The notes: generated from the letters alone by a model not told the origin. A DNA stretch of 50,796 nucleotides from an uncultured Oscillospiraceae bacterium (GCA_947627285.1 CANQVL010000014.1:1-50796), one strand, 5' to 3'. Counted from the stretch's first letter, positions 17,938 through 26,631 are shown. Translations and numbers: made by a program.

Positions 17938-17966
17938 TTGACAAATTCGGCGCTATATGGTAATAT
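17938..17966 (+). promoter_or_regulatory. strong sigma-A promoter before the DUF2953 gene
   Basis: A perfect TTGACA at 17938-17943 and TAATAT at 17961-17966 are separated by 17 bases. It starts three bases after the scpB stop and separates the Smc genes from the sporulation/cell-wall group. Confidence 0.8.
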
Positions 17967-17999
17967 TATTACAATCATAATTGACCGGGAGGTGACGCC

Positions 18000-18701
18000 T
18001 TGCTGACGCTTCTTTATCTCATAGCCTTTTTGATCCTCCTGTGCTTTGGAAAATTCAAGGTCGCGCTCATCATTATGGGCGTCACGCTTTTCCTGGACCT
18101 CGTTTTGCTCCTACTTCGCGTGGGCGCCAGGGCGACGCTGGATGAAAACGGCTTTTCCCTGTGGGCGGTGGCGGGACCCGTGAAGCTCAAAATACTGCCG
18201 CCCGGTAAGGAAAAGGCGAAAAAGCCCAAAAAGCCCAAGGAGAATAAAAAGGAGACAGAAAAGCCCTCCGAGGAGAAGAAGGAGAAGCCAAAGCCGAAAA
18301 TCAGCATAACTCTCGACCTTGTAACCACCGTTTTAAAGGCGGTGGGGGAGATGTTGGGAAGGCTGCGGCGGAAGATATGTATTGACAGGCTGGTTATCCA
18401 CTATACGGTAGGCTCCGCCGACCCCGCCGACGCCGCCATGACCTTCGGGTACATGAACGCCGGTATCGGGGCGCTCATGCCGGTGATAGAGAACATCTTC
18501 AAGGTCAAGGAGCGCGACGTGGGCGCGGCGCTGGATTTTGACGCGGACAGACCGGAGATATTCATTGACGCGCGGCTCACTCTGGCAATTTGGGAAATAA
18601 TATACATCGTTCTGGCGGTGTGGCCCGTGGTAAAGGCAGTCATCGCCCAAACTATCAGTAAAGGAAAGGTGGACAAAAATGGACAAGCATCCGATCAATG
18701 A
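18000..18701 (+). CDS. DUF2953 membrane protein (YtfI-like)
   Basis: A protein of 233 residues. Two hydrophobic segments occupy about residues 1-42. A low-complexity Lys/Pro/Glu stretch lies at about residues 72-100, and the remainder is the DUF2953 domain, ending with a hydrophobic segment. Translation is placed at TTG 18000, with GGGAGGTG upstream; the downstream gene is YtfJ/GerW-like, and ytfI-ytfJ are neighbours in Bacillus subtilis. A sporulation role is inferred from that pairing. The stop overlaps the next gene by 23 bases. Confidence 0.82.
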   Translation: MLTLLYLIAFLILLCFGKFKVALIIMGVTLFLDLVLLLLRVGARATLDENGFSLWAVAGPVKLKILPPGKEKAKKPKKPKENKKETEKPSEEKKEKPKPKISITLDLVTTVLKAVGEMLGRLRRKICIDRLVIHYTVGSADPADAAMTFGYMNAGIGALMPVIENIFKVKERDVGAALDFDADRPEIFIDARLTLAIWEIIYIVLAVWPVVKAVIAQTISKGKVDKNGQASDQ

Positions 18702-19101
18702 CCTTATGGGGACAGTCATGGAGAAGCTCCGTGACATCGCAGACGTCAGCACCGTGATTGGCGAGAGCATCTCCACGCCCGACGGGATCACCATCATTCC
18801 CGTGTCCCGCGTCAGCATGGGCTTCGCCTCCGGCGGCTCCGACTTCACCGGAAAGCACCAGAAGGAGGGGCAGGCGAGCCCCTTTGGAGGCGGCTCCGGC
18901 GCGAGCGTGAAGATCGACCCCATCGCCTTTGTCGTCATCAAGGAGGGCGTGGTGCGGGTCATGACCATCGAGCCCCCCGCTGCCAACACTATTGACCGCA
19001 TAATCGACTCAGCGCCTGAGCTGGTGGACAAGGTCATGGCCATCATTGACAAGAAAAAGGCGGAGAAGGCGGCAAAGGAAGCTGAGGCGGCTTCGGAATA
19101 A
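18679..19101 (+). CDS. ytfJ: GerW family sporulation protein (YtfJ)
   Basis: A protein of 140 residues with the family pattern INDLMGTVMEKLRDIADVSTVIGE, then ITIIPVSRVSMGFASGGSDF, a glycine/serine-rich loop, and VVRVMTIEPP. The C-terminus is a charged Lys/Ala/Glu tail. YtfJ (GerW) is made in the forespore in Bacillus and is needed for normal germination. AAAGGTGG precedes the ATG, which lies inside the DUF2953 gene. It is one of the main signs that the organism sporulates. Confidence 0.94.
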   Translation: MDKHPINDLMGTVMEKLRDIADVSTVIGESISTPDGITIIPVSRVSMGFASGGSDFTGKHQKEGQASPFGGGSGASVKIDPIAFVVIKEGVVRVMTIEPPAANTIDRIIDSAPELVDKVMAIIDKKKAEKAAKEAEAASE

Positions 19102-19117
19102 TCCTCCCTCTGCCGGG

Positions 19118-19153
19118 GCATAATGACACTCCGTAAGGGTGGTGCCATTATGC
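19118..19153 (+). promoter_or_regulatory. stem enclosing the ribosome site and start codon of the carboxypeptidase gene
   Basis: GCATAATG at 19118-19125 is complementary to CATTATGC at 19146-19153, which contains the start codon at 19150. An inner CAC/GTG stem lies between them. In mRNA this could hide the GGGTGGTG ribosome site and the ATG. Confidence 0.4.
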
Positions 19154-20247
19154 TGAAAAAAACAATATCGGCAATCGCCGCCATCTCCCTATTGGCGGCG
19201 TTTTCCGTTTTCCGCGCCGGGGCGGTCACCGTCTCGGCAAGCTCCGCTATATTGATGGAGGCGTCCACCGGAAGGGTCCTCTTTGAAAAGGACCCTGACT
19301 CACGCCGCCTTATAGCAAGCACGACGAAGCTCATGACGGCGCTGGTGGCGCTGGAAAACTCGTCTCCCGACGAGCTCGTGACTGTGCCGGCGGAATGTGA
19401 GAATGTGGAGGGCTCCTCCATGTACCTGAAGGCGGGGCAGGAGCTCACCATGCGCCGGCTCCTCTATGGGCTCATGCTGGAATCCGGCAACGACGCCGCC
19501 GTCGCCGTGGCGTACCACATCTCCGGCTCCATCGAGGGCTTCGCGGGGCTCATGAATGAACGGGCGGCGCAGCTGGGGCTGGAGAACACACATTTCGTGA
19601 ACCCCCACGGGCTCAACGCCGAGGGCCACTATTCCTCCGCCAGGGACCTGGCGCTTATAATGCGCGAGTGCATGGAAAACCCCATCTTCGCCCAGATCGC
19701 CTCCACAAGGAGCATATCCTTCGGCGCCCGGACGTTTACGAACCACAACAAGCTCCTTTGGAGCTATGAGGGCATGGAGGCGGGCAAGACCGGCTATACC
19801 AAGAAGGCGGGGAGGACGCTGGTCACCTGCGCCTGCCGGGACGGGCTGAGGCTCATCTGCGTCACCCTCAACGACGGCGACGACTGGGACGACCACACCG
19901 CGCTCCTCGATATGGGCTTTGCCGCCCTGGAGATGCGCCGCCCCGTCAGGGCGGGTGATATAGTTGGCGAGGTGCAGGTCGTCTCCGGCGCAGCCGAAAG
20001 CGTTCCGGTGGCGGCAAAGAGCGGCGCCGCCGTGGTGATTGACAGGGGAGAGGAGCTTGAGATAGGCGTCTCCCTGCCGCCGTTCGTCTATGCCGCCGTG
20101 GAGAAGGGCGGCAGTGCCGGCGTGCTCACCGTCACAAAAAACGGGGAGGTCATGGCGGAGGTGGAGCTTGTCTACGCCGAAGCCGTGGAGCGCGACGCCG
20201 GACAGAAGGTAACTCCGTTGGAAAGATTCAAACGCCTTTTTGGTTGA
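19150..20247 (+). CDS. D-alanyl-D-alanine carboxypeptidase (DacF/DacB type)
   Basis: A penicillin-binding protein 5-type enzyme of 365 residues that trims the terminal D-Ala from peptidoglycan stem peptides. Residues 1-25 form a signal peptide. The three active-site motifs are S57-T-T-K60, S112-G-N114 and K213-T-G215. A C-terminal beta-rich domain follows, but no clear membrane anchor helix is seen at the extreme C-terminus. GGGTGGTG lies before the ATG at 19150. The position between GerW and rluB resembles sporulation-linked dac genes, so a role in spore cortex is possible but not shown. Confidence 0.93.
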   Translation: MLKKTISAIAAISLLAAFSVFRAGAVTVSASSAILMEASTGRVLFEKDPDSRRLIASTTKLMTALVALENSSPDELVTVPAECENVEGSSMYLKAGQELTMRRLLYGLMLESGNDAAVAVAYHISGSIEGFAGLMNERAAQLGLENTHFVNPHGLNAEGHYSSARDLALIMRECMENPIFAQIASTRSISFGARTFTNHNKLLWSYEGMEAGKTGYTKKAGRTLVTCACRDGLRLICVTLNDGDDWDDHTALLDMGFAALEMRRPVRAGDIVGEVQVVSGAAESVPVAAKSGAAVVIDRGEELEIGVSLPPFVYAAVEKGGSAGVLTVTKNGEVMAEVELVYAEAVERDAGQKVTPLERFKRLFG

Positions 20248-20254
20248 GGTAACC

Positions 20255-20959
20255 ATGGAAGAGAGATTGCAGAAGATACTTGCCGCCCGCGCCGGGGTCT
20301 CCCGCAGGGCGGCGGAAAAGCTTATAGAGGACGGGCTCGTGACCGTCAACGGCTCTGCCGCCTCATTGGGCGACAGGGCGGACCCGGAAAGGGACGAGAT
20401 ACTTCTCCGAGGCGCGCCCATCGGGGCGGCGGAGGAGAAGTATTACATAATGCTCAACAAGCCCGTTGGGTACGTCACCACCATGAGCGACGAGAAGGGC
20501 AGAAGGACCGTCGCGGAGCTTGTGAGCGGTGTGCCCGCCCGCGTCTACCCAGTGGGACGGCTTGATATAAACTCCGAGGGGCTCCTGCTCATGACCAACG
20601 ACGGTGACTTCGCCAACAGGGTCATGCACCCGTCATATGAGAAGGAAAAGACCTACCGCGTCCTCGTCACAGGCGACGCGGAGAGCGGCATAAAGCGCCT
20701 TTCGGAGCCCATGGAGCTTGACGGCGTGAGGCTGAGAACGCCCCGCGTGCGCCTTATCGGTCATGATGGCGCGGCGTCGGCGGTGGAGATAACCATACAC
20801 GAGGGCAGGAACCGCCAGGTCCGGCGCATGTGCGAGCTCGCGGGCCTCAACGTCCGCCGCCTCACACGCGTTTCCATTGGGAAGGTGCGCCTCGGGAACC
20901 TGAAAAAGGGCGCCTGGCGCTTTCTGACACGGGAGGAGATCGATTCGCTCCTCGGTTAA
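20255..20959 (+). CDS. rluB: 23S rRNA pseudouridine synthase, RluB/RsuA family
   Basis: A protein of 234 residues. The N-terminal S4 RNA-binding domain reads ERLQKILAARAGVSRRAAEKLIEDG. The synthase core has GRLDINSEGLLLMTNDG, where the Asp is the catalytic residue, and EGRNRQVRRMCE. It probably modifies 23S rRNA (RluB), but the exact site cannot be read from sequence. TTGAGGT lies just before the ATG, seven bases after the previous stop. Confidence 0.93.
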   Translation: MEERLQKILAARAGVSRRAAEKLIEDGLVTVNGSAASLGDRADPERDEILLRGAPIGAAEEKYYIMLNKPVGYVTTMSDEKGRRTVAELVSGVPARVYPVGRLDINSEGLLLMTNDGDFANRVMHPSYEKEKTYRVLVTGDAESGIKRLSEPMELDGVRLRTPRVRLIGHDGAASAVEITIHEGRNRQVRRMCELAGLNVRRLTRVSIGKVRLGNLKKGAWRFLTREEIDSLLG

Positions 20960-21034
20960 AAATGCAATTTTGTAAATCAAATATTTCATTTAAGTCGAAA
21001 AAACTATTGCATTTTGCAGGAAATCATCTATAAT
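20959..21034 (+). promoter_or_regulatory. promoter of the RpiR regulator with overlapping inverted repeat
   Basis: TTGCAT at 21007-21012 and TATAAT at 21029-21034 are 16 bases apart. AAAATGCAAT at 20959-20968 is a perfect inverted repeat of ATTGCATTTT at 21006-21015, whose right half covers the -35 box. This is an operator candidate for autoregulation. Confidence 0.65.
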
Positions 21035-21092
21035 GGGTTTGCATTATTTCGCCGCTTACAATAACGGCTAAGCCGGGACGGAGGGGTTTGAA

Positions 21093-21956
21093 ATGGGAAA
21101 AGATGTCTTGACCGCGATACGCGAGCTTGCGCCGACCTTCTCCAAGGGTCAGCGCAGGATCTCCGAGTACATCACCGAAAACTACGAGAAGGCGGCGTTC
21201 ATGACCGCCGGCAGGCTCGGCTCAGCCGCGGGCGTGAGCGAGTCCACCGTCGTCCGCTTTGCCGCGGACCTGGGCTATGACGGCTACCCTGAGATGCGCC
21301 GCGCCATGCAGGAGCTGGTGAAGAACCGCCTCACCACCGTTCAGCGCATTGAGGTTGCGCGGGACCTTATAACCGGCTCCGACGTGCCGGAGACGGTCCT
21401 CAACTCCGATATGTCCAAGATACGCCACACCCTGGAGGAGCTTGACCGGGAGCAGTTTGCCGCCGCCGCCGAAGCCATAAGCAAGGCGAAGACAGTTTAC
21501 ATCGTGGGCGTTCGCTCCTCGGCGGTGCTCTCCAGCTTCATGGGCTTTTACTTAAACCAGCTTTTCCCCGACGTGCGTGTGATCTCCCAAAGCGCCTTTT
21601 CCGAGATATACGAGCAGATACTCCACATCGGCGAGGGCGACGTGCTTGTGGCAATCTCCTTCCCGCGCTATTCCCGCCGCACCATAATGGCGATGCGCTA
21701 CGCCCGTGACAAGGGCGCGCGGGTCATCGGCATAACCGACTCCGAATCCAGCCTTGTGGCGCAGCTTGCCGACATAAAGCTTTACGCCCGCAGTGATATG
21801 CTCTCCTTCCTCGACTCCCTTGTGGCTCCGCTGAGCCTCATAAACGCCCTCATCGTGGCGGTCGCCGAGCAGTCGGAGAAGGATTTGGAGTCCACCTTTG
21901 AAAGGCTGGAGAACATCTGGTCGGAATTTGATGTGTATGAGAAATACGACCAGTGA
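21093..21956 (+). CDS. MurR/RpiR family transcriptional regulator
   Basis: A regulator of 287 residues. The N-terminal helix-turn-helix domain covers about residues 1-80 (TFSKGQRRISEYITENYEKAAFMTAGRLGSAAGVSESTVVRFA is split between its helices). A SIS sugar-phosphate-binding domain follows, with YIVGVRSSAVLSSFMGFYLNQL and VAISFPRYSRRT. These regulators respond to phosphosugars, but no sugar operon is adjacent, so the ligand is unknown. It has its own promoter and a GGAGGGG ribosome site. Its 3' end overlaps the flavoprotein gene by 20 bases. Confidence 0.92.
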   Translation: MGKDVLTAIRELAPTFSKGQRRISEYITENYEKAAFMTAGRLGSAAGVSESTVVRFAADLGYDGYPEMRRAMQELVKNRLTTVQRIEVARDLITGSDVPETVLNSDMSKIRHTLEELDREQFAAAAEAISKAKTVYIVGVRSSAVLSSFMGFYLNQLFPDVRVISQSAFSEIYEQILHIGEGDVLVAISFPRYSRRTIMAMRYARDKGARVIGITDSESSLVAQLADIKLYARSDMLSFLDSLVAPLSLINALIVAVAEQSEKDLESTFERLENIWSEFDVYEKYDQ

Positions 21957-23202
21957 CCTTTTGGTCATAGGCGGCGGAGCTTCGGGAATGATGGCGGCGG
22001 GCCTCGCCGCCGAAAGAGGGCTCTCGGTTACAGTGCTGGAGAGGACCCAATACACCTGCCGGAAGCTGGGCATAACCGGCAAGGGAAGGTGCAACGTCAC
22101 CAACAACGCCACACCCCGCGAGGTGGTTGCGAATATTCCAAGGAACGGAAAATTCCTCTACAGCGCCGTCACCCGCTTCCCGCCCCAAAGGGTAATGGAG
22201 CTTTTTGAGTCCCTGGGCGTGCCGCTGAAAACCGAGCGCGGGAACAGGGTCTTCCCCCAATCCGACAGGGCGGGGGACATATGCGACGCCCTCCGCCGCT
22301 TTTGCAGGCGTGGCGGCGTGGGGATAGTCCGGGGGACGGCGGAGCGCATTTTGACCCGCGACGGCGCGGTCACGGGCGTTGAATACACATCGCCCGAGGG
22401 AGCTCGCGGTGAAATACCGGCGAAAAATGTCCTTCTCGCCACCGGCGGCATGAGCTACCCCTCCACGGGCTCCGACGGCAGCGGCTACGCCCTCGCAAGG
22501 GAGCTCGGTCACACCGTCGTGCCGGTCCGCCCGTCCCTTGTGCCTTTGGAGGCAGAGGGAGGAGACTGCGCCGCGATGCAGGGCTTTGCCCTGAAAAACG
22601 TGGCGATAAAGGTGGTTGACGCCGCCGGCAAGCGGGTGTACGAGGACTTCGGCGAGATGCTTTTCACCCACTTCGGCGTCTCGGGACCCATGGTCCTCTC
22701 GGCCTCCGCCCACATGAGGGACTTTGAGAAAAACAGGTATACGATATATATCGACCTAAAGCCCGCCCTTGACGAGGAGACGCTTGACCGGCGGATACTG
22801 CGGGACTTTGAGAAGTATTCAAACCGTGACTTCCAAAACGCCCTCACTGACCTTGCCGGCAGGAGCATGATCCCCGTGCTTGTGGAGCGCTCCGGCATAC
22901 CGCCGGAGACTAAGGTCAACTCCGTCACCCGCGAACAGCGCCGCGGGCTCCTGGAGCTTTTCAAGGCTTTTCCGGTGAGGATAACCGGCGCGCGCCCCAT
23001 CGAGGAGGCGATAATCACCTCCGGCGGCGTTAGCACGGGCGAGATCAACCCCAGGACAATGGGCTCAAAGCTTGTAAGTGGGCTATTTTTTGCCGGGGAG
23101 GTCATCGACCTTGACGCCTACACCGGCGGCTTCAACCTCCAGATAGCCTGGTCCACCGCTTACGCGGCGGCGGAAAGTATCGGAAAGGAGAATGACAAAT
23201 GA
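21937..23202 (+). CDS. HI0933/YhiN family NAD(P)/FAD-dependent oxidoreductase
   Basis: A flavoprotein of 421 residues. The FAD-binding Rossmann motif VIGGGASGMMAAGLAAERG is at the N-terminus, followed by the family signature KLGITGKGRCNVTN. The middle and C-terminal parts have LLATGGMSYPSTGSDGSGY, ITSGGVSTGEINP and LFFAGEVIDLDAYTGGFNLQ. Starts at 21931 or 21937 are possible, and the ribosome site is weak; coupling to the overlapping regulator gene is likely. The physiological substrate is not established. It precedes cmk, as in many Clostridia. Confidence 0.92.
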   Translation: MRNTTSDLLVIGGGASGMMAAGLAAERGLSVTVLERTQYTCRKLGITGKGRCNVTNNATPREVVANIPRNGKFLYSAVTRFPPQRVMELFESLGVPLKTERGNRVFPQSDRAGDICDALRRFCRRGGVGIVRGTAERILTRDGAVTGVEYTSPEGARGEIPAKNVLLATGGMSYPSTGSDGSGYALARELGHTVVPVRPSLVPLEAEGGDCAAMQGFALKNVAIKVVDAAGKRVYEDFGEMLFTHFGVSGPMVLSASAHMRDFEKNRYTIYIDLKPALDEETLDRRILRDFEKYSNRDFQNALTDLAGRSMIPVLVERSGIPPETKVNSVTREQRRGLLELFKAFPVRITGARPIEEAIITSGGVSTGEINPRTMGSKLVSGLFFAGEVIDLDAYTGGFNLQIAWSTAYAAAESIGKENDK

Positions 23203-23879
23203 GCACAGCCATCGCCATAGACGGTCCCTCCGGCGCGGGGAAATCCACCCTCGCCCGCATGACCGCCAAAAAATTCGGCTTCATTTACGTTGATACCGGC
23301 GCGCTCTACCGCACCGTGGGGCTTTTCACCCTGCGCCGGGGCGTGGGCACCAGGGACGCGGAGGGCGTCGCGGCGCTGCTGCCGGAGATACACATTGAGA
23401 TGCGCTATGACGGCGCGGGGGTCCAGCGCATGGTGCTGAACGGCGAAGATGTAACCGAGCTTATACGCACCCCGGAAGTCTCCATGGCGGCGTCCGACGT
23501 CTCCGCAATACCCGCCGTCCGCGCCTTTTTGCTGGACACCCAGCGGGACATGGCGAAAAAATACGACGTGATAATGGACGGCAGGGACATCGGCACCGTT
23601 GTCCTGCCCGAGGCGCGGATCAAAATATTCCTCACCGCTTCCGCCGCCGAGCGCGCCCGCAGGAGGTACAGGGAGCTGCGGGAGAAGGGCATGGACGTGG
23701 AGTATGAGCAGGTTTTGAGGGACATCGAGCTTCGGGACAAGAACGACTCAGGCCGCGACATCGCCCCCCTGCGTCCGGCTGAGGACGCCGTCATGCTGGA
23801 TACCACCGAGCACGATCTGGAGGCGAGCTTTGAGCTCATATGCGATCTCATAGGGGAGCGGTTAAAAAATGGACTTTAA
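23199..23879 (+). CDS. cmk: cytidylate kinase
   Basis: A nucleoside monophosphate kinase of 226 residues that converts CMP or dCMP to the diphosphate. The P-loop is DGPSGAGKSTLAR at residues 8-20. VDTGALYRTVG binds substrate, and DGRDIGTVVLPEA and RYRELREKG complete the family pattern. It overlaps the flavoprotein stop as ATGA, with GGAAAGGAG upstream. plsC overlaps its end by 11 bases. Confidence 0.97.
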   Translation: MSTAIAIDGPSGAGKSTLARMTAKKFGFIYVDTGALYRTVGLFTLRRGVGTRDAEGVAALLPEIHIEMRYDGAGVQRMVLNGEDVTELIRTPEVSMAASDVSAIPAVRAFLLDTQRDMAKKYDVIMDGRDIGTVVLPEARIKIFLTASAAERARRRYRELREKGMDVEYEQVLRDIELRDKNDSGRDIAPLRPAEDAVMLDTTEHDLEASFELICDLIGERLKNGL

Positions 23880-24480
23880 AAAGCTTCTCTACCGCGTCCT
23901 CCGGCGGCTTTTCATGCTCACCTACGGTCTTCTGTGGCCCTATAAGGTCTACGGGCGGGAGAAGATACCCGCTGGCGCGGCGGTGGTGTGCGCCAACCAC
24001 ACCCACTTCTCTGACCCCTTTTACATGGCCTTCGCGGTCCCCGCAAAATATCACCTGTGCCTTATGGCAAAGCAGGAGCTATTCAAATTCAAGCCCCTGG
24101 GCTGGCTTTTGAGGGCGATAGGCACCTTTCCGGTGAACAGGGGTACAGCCGACATGAACGCCATGAAGACGGCGCTGGGGGTTTTGAAGTCCGGCAAAAA
24201 GCTGGGCATTTTCCCGGAGGGCACGCGCACCCACTCAGACGGCGAGGTCAGCCCTAAGGCGGGCGCCGTGCGCCTGGCGCAGAAGGCGGGCGCGCCGCTG
24301 GTGCCCATGTTCATTCCGCGTGAGAAAAAGCTTTTCCGCCGCATAAGGGTGATAGTCGGCGACCCCATAAGCCTCGAGGGGCTTGGAAGGCTCACAAAGG
24401 AGGAGCTTGAAAAAATCTCCGACGAGCTCATGGATAAGATCGCCGCTTTGGGGCATACTGGAGAACGGAGGGCGGCGTGA
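23869..24480 (+). CDS. plsC: 1-acyl-sn-glycerol-3-phosphate acyltransferase
   Basis: A membrane-associated acyltransferase of 203 residues that makes phosphatidic acid. The catalytic HX4D motif is NHTHFSD, the glycerol phosphate site is FPVNRG, and FPEGTRTHSDG is the third family block. One N-terminal hydrophobic segment is present. It overlaps cmk and sits before ispH-rpsA, the usual clostridial order cmk-plsC-ispH. Confidence 0.95.
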   Translation: MDFKKLLYRVLRRLFMLTYGLLWPYKVYGREKIPAGAAVVCANHTHFSDPFYMAFAVPAKYHLCLMAKQELFKFKPLGWLLRAIGTFPVNRGTADMNAMKTALGVLKSGKKLGIFPEGTRTHSDGEVSPKAGAVRLAQKAGAPLVPMFIPREKKLFRRIRVIVGDPISLEGLGRLTKEELEKISDELMDKIAALGHTGERRAA

Positions 24481-26618
24481 TGGAGCTTGTGCCCGCCAAA
24501 ACCGCCGGCTTCTGCTTCGGCGTAAAAAGGGCTGTGAGGCTCGCTGAGGAGGCGGCGTCGTCAGGCCCCTGCGCCTGCCTGGGTCCGCTCATACACAACG
24601 ACGACGTTGTACGCCGCCTTGAGTCCATGGGAGTGCGCACCGTGAGCTCCGTAAGCGAGCTGCGCCCGGGTGAAACTGTGATAATCAGGAGCCACGGCAT
24701 AGGGCAAAGCGAGTACGAGGAGCTCCGGCGGCTCGGCTTAAATATCATCGACGCCACCTGTCCCGACGTTGCGCGTATCCACCGCCTGGTGGAGGAGCAG
24801 TCGGCGGAGGGCAGGAAAATCGTCGTCATCGGCGAGCGCCGCCACCCGGAGGTCGCGGCGGTACAGGGCTGGTGCGGCGACTCGGTGGTGCTGGAAAACC
24901 CCGAAGAAGTGGAAACCTGGCTCTCGGAGAACCCGGAAATGACCGATTTTCCCCTCTGCGTGGTGTCACAAACCACCGGAGAGAGAAAAAATTTTGAAAT
25001 AAGTGTTAAAATTCTAAAAAAACAGTGTACAAACGCGAAAATCTTTGATACAATATGCAATACGACATCGAATCGACAGAGGGAGGCACGCGAGATAGCC
25101 TCCAAAGCCGACGCGATGATCGTAATAGGCGGACGGCACAGCGCCAACACGGCGAAGCTTGCCCAGGTCTGCCGGGAGTGCTGCGGCAGGGTGCTTCTCA
25201 TTGAGAACGCCTCACAGCTCGACCGGCGCGAGCTTGAGGGGGCGAAGGTCGTTGGCGTAACTGCCGGCGCCTCCACACCAGAGTGGATAATTAAGGAGGT
25301 CAACAGGATGATGAGTGACGAAGTCAAGGCTGTGGAGACAGCCGAAGAAGAAACCAAGGCGGTGGAGACCGTCGAGCCCGTGGCGGAGGAGACCGCCGAA
25401 CCCGCGGTGGAGGAGACTCCCGCGGAAACCGCGCAGCAGGATGCACCCGAGGCGGAGGCCTCTTTTGAAGAGCTGCTTGAGCGTTCCATCAAAACCTTAC
25501 ATACGGGGGAGAAGGTCCGCGGAGTGGTAGCGTCTATCACCCAGACTGAGATCTCAGTGGATCTTGGAGCGAAGCAGTCCGGATATATCCCCATCTCCGA
25601 GTTCACCGACGAGCCCGGCGTCAACGTGTCGGACGTGGTCAAGGTGGGCAATGAGATCGAAGCGTATGTTATGCGCGTCAACGATGTTGACGGCGTGGTG
25701 ATGCTCTCCAAGAAGCGCCTTGACAGCGTGAAGAACTGGGACAGCATCGTTGAGGCCCGTACCTCCCGCGCTGTCGTTGAGGGCACCGTCATTGAGGAGA
25801 ACAAGGGCGGCGTCGTCGTCAACGTGAAGGGCATCCACGTTTTCGTGCCCGCCTCCCAGTCCGGTCTTCCCAAGGAGGCTCCCATGTCCGAGCTCCTTCG
25901 CAAGAAGGTCAAGCTCCGCATTACCGAGGTCAACCAGCCCCGCAAGCGCGTCGTCGGCTCCATCCGCGCCGTGGCTTACGAGGAGCGCAAGGCCCGCGCA
26001 GAGGCCACCTGGAGCGAGATCGAGGTCGGCAAGCACTATCACGGCGTCGTTAAGAGCCTCACATCCTACGGCGCGTTTGTGGACATCGGCGGCGTGGACG
26101 GCATGGTCCACGTGTCCGAGCTGAGCTGGAAGCGCATCCACCAGCCCTCCGAGGTTCTGAAGGTCGGCGACGAGATAGACGTCTACGTCATTTCCTTCGA
26201 CAGGGACAACCGCAAGATCTCCCTGGGCTACAAGGACCCCAACGAGAACCCCTGGGTCAAATTCACCACCGCGTATCCCGAGGGCTCCGTGGCGGAGGTT
26301 CGCATAGTGAAGCTCATGACCTTTGGCGCCTTTGCCGAGATCATCCCCGGCGTTGACGGTCTTATCCACATCTCCCAGATCGCCGACCGCCGTATCGGCA
26401 AGCCCGAGGACGTGCTCTCCGAGGGCGAGGTCGTCAAGGCGAAGATCATAAAGATCGACAACGAGAACAAGAAGGTCTCCCTGTCCATCCGCGCCCTTTC
26501 CGAGCCCGCCGCCCCCGTATCCAAGCCCGAGCCCAAGGAGGCCGAGCCCGACGACGGACCCGCGGTAGTTTACGACACCGAGAATCCTCCCGCTCCCGAG
26601 GATCTGCCCCAGGAGTGA
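24480..26618 (+). CDS. ispH: IspH (HMBPP reductase) fused to ribosomal protein S1
   Basis: A bifunctional protein of 712 residues. Residues 1-276 are IspH, the last enzyme of the MEP isoprenoid pathway, with iron-sulfur ligands C12, C94 and C193. A Glu/Ala/Thr/Val-rich linker spans about residues 277-335. Four S1 RNA-binding domains follow, starting near residues 342, 428, 516 and 601. Fusions of this kind are known in Clostridia. GTG 24477 or ATG 24480 may start translation; ACGGAGG favours ATG. An in-frame AAGGAGG and ATG ATG at 25293-25313 lie exactly at the junction, so a free S1 product of 436 residues may also be made. Codon use is visibly more biased in the S1 half. The gene overlaps plsC by one base. 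Confidence 0.96.
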   Translation: MELVPAKTAGFCFGVKRAVRLAEEAASSGPCACLGPLIHNDDVVRRLESMGVRTVSSVSELRPGETVIIRSHGIGQSEYEELRRLGLNIIDATCPDVARIHRLVEEQSAEGRKIVVIGERRHPEVAAVQGWCGDSVVLENPEEVETWLSENPEMTDFPLCVVSQTTGERKNFEISVKILKKQCTNAKIFDTICNTTSNRQREAREIASKADAMIVIGGRHSANTAKLAQVCRECCGRVLLIENASQLDRRELEGAKVVGVTAGASTPEWIIKEVNRMMSDEVKAVETAEEETKAVETVEPVAEETAEPAVEETPAETAQQDAPEAEASFEELLERSIKTLHTGEKVRGVVASITQTEISVDLGAKQSGYIPISEFTDEPGVNVSDVVKVGNEIEAYVMRVNDVDGVVMLSKKRLDSVKNWDSIVEARTSRAVVEGTVIEENKGGVVVNVKGIHVFVPASQSGLPKEAPMSELLRKKVKLRITEVNQPRKRVVGSIRAVAYEERKARAEATWSEIEVGKHYHGVVKSLTSYGAFVDIGGVDGMVHVSELSWKRIHQPSEVLKVGDEIDVYVISFDRDNRKISLGYKDPNENPWVKFTTAYPEGSVAEVRIVKLMTFGAFAEIIPGVDGLIHISQIADRRIGKPEDVLSEGEVVKAKIIKIDNENKKVSLSIRALSEPAAPVSKPEPKEAEPDDGPAVVYDTENPPAPEDLPQE
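25026..25054 (+). promoter_or_regulatory. internal promoter-like element in ispH
   Basis: TGTACA at 25026-25031 and TACAAT at 25049-25054 are 17 bases apart and lie in a locally AT-rich patch of ispH. It could drive a transcript for the S1 half. The -35 match is only moderate. Confidence 0.4.
25293..25313 (+). promoter_or_regulatory. internal Shine-Dalgarno and start codons at the IspH/S1 junction
   Basis: AAGGAGG at 25293-25299 is followed after eight bases by ATG at 25308 and a second ATG at 25311, both in frame. The spacing is ideal for initiation. Confidence 0.6.
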
Positions 26619-26631
26619 TCAAAACCCCCAT

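Noticed and set aside
24428-25963. Minus-strand open frame of 511 codons opposite ispH-rpsA
   Set aside because: Low-complexity Ser/Thr-rich translation that mirrors the codon bias of the plus-strand gene; no ribosome site or motif.
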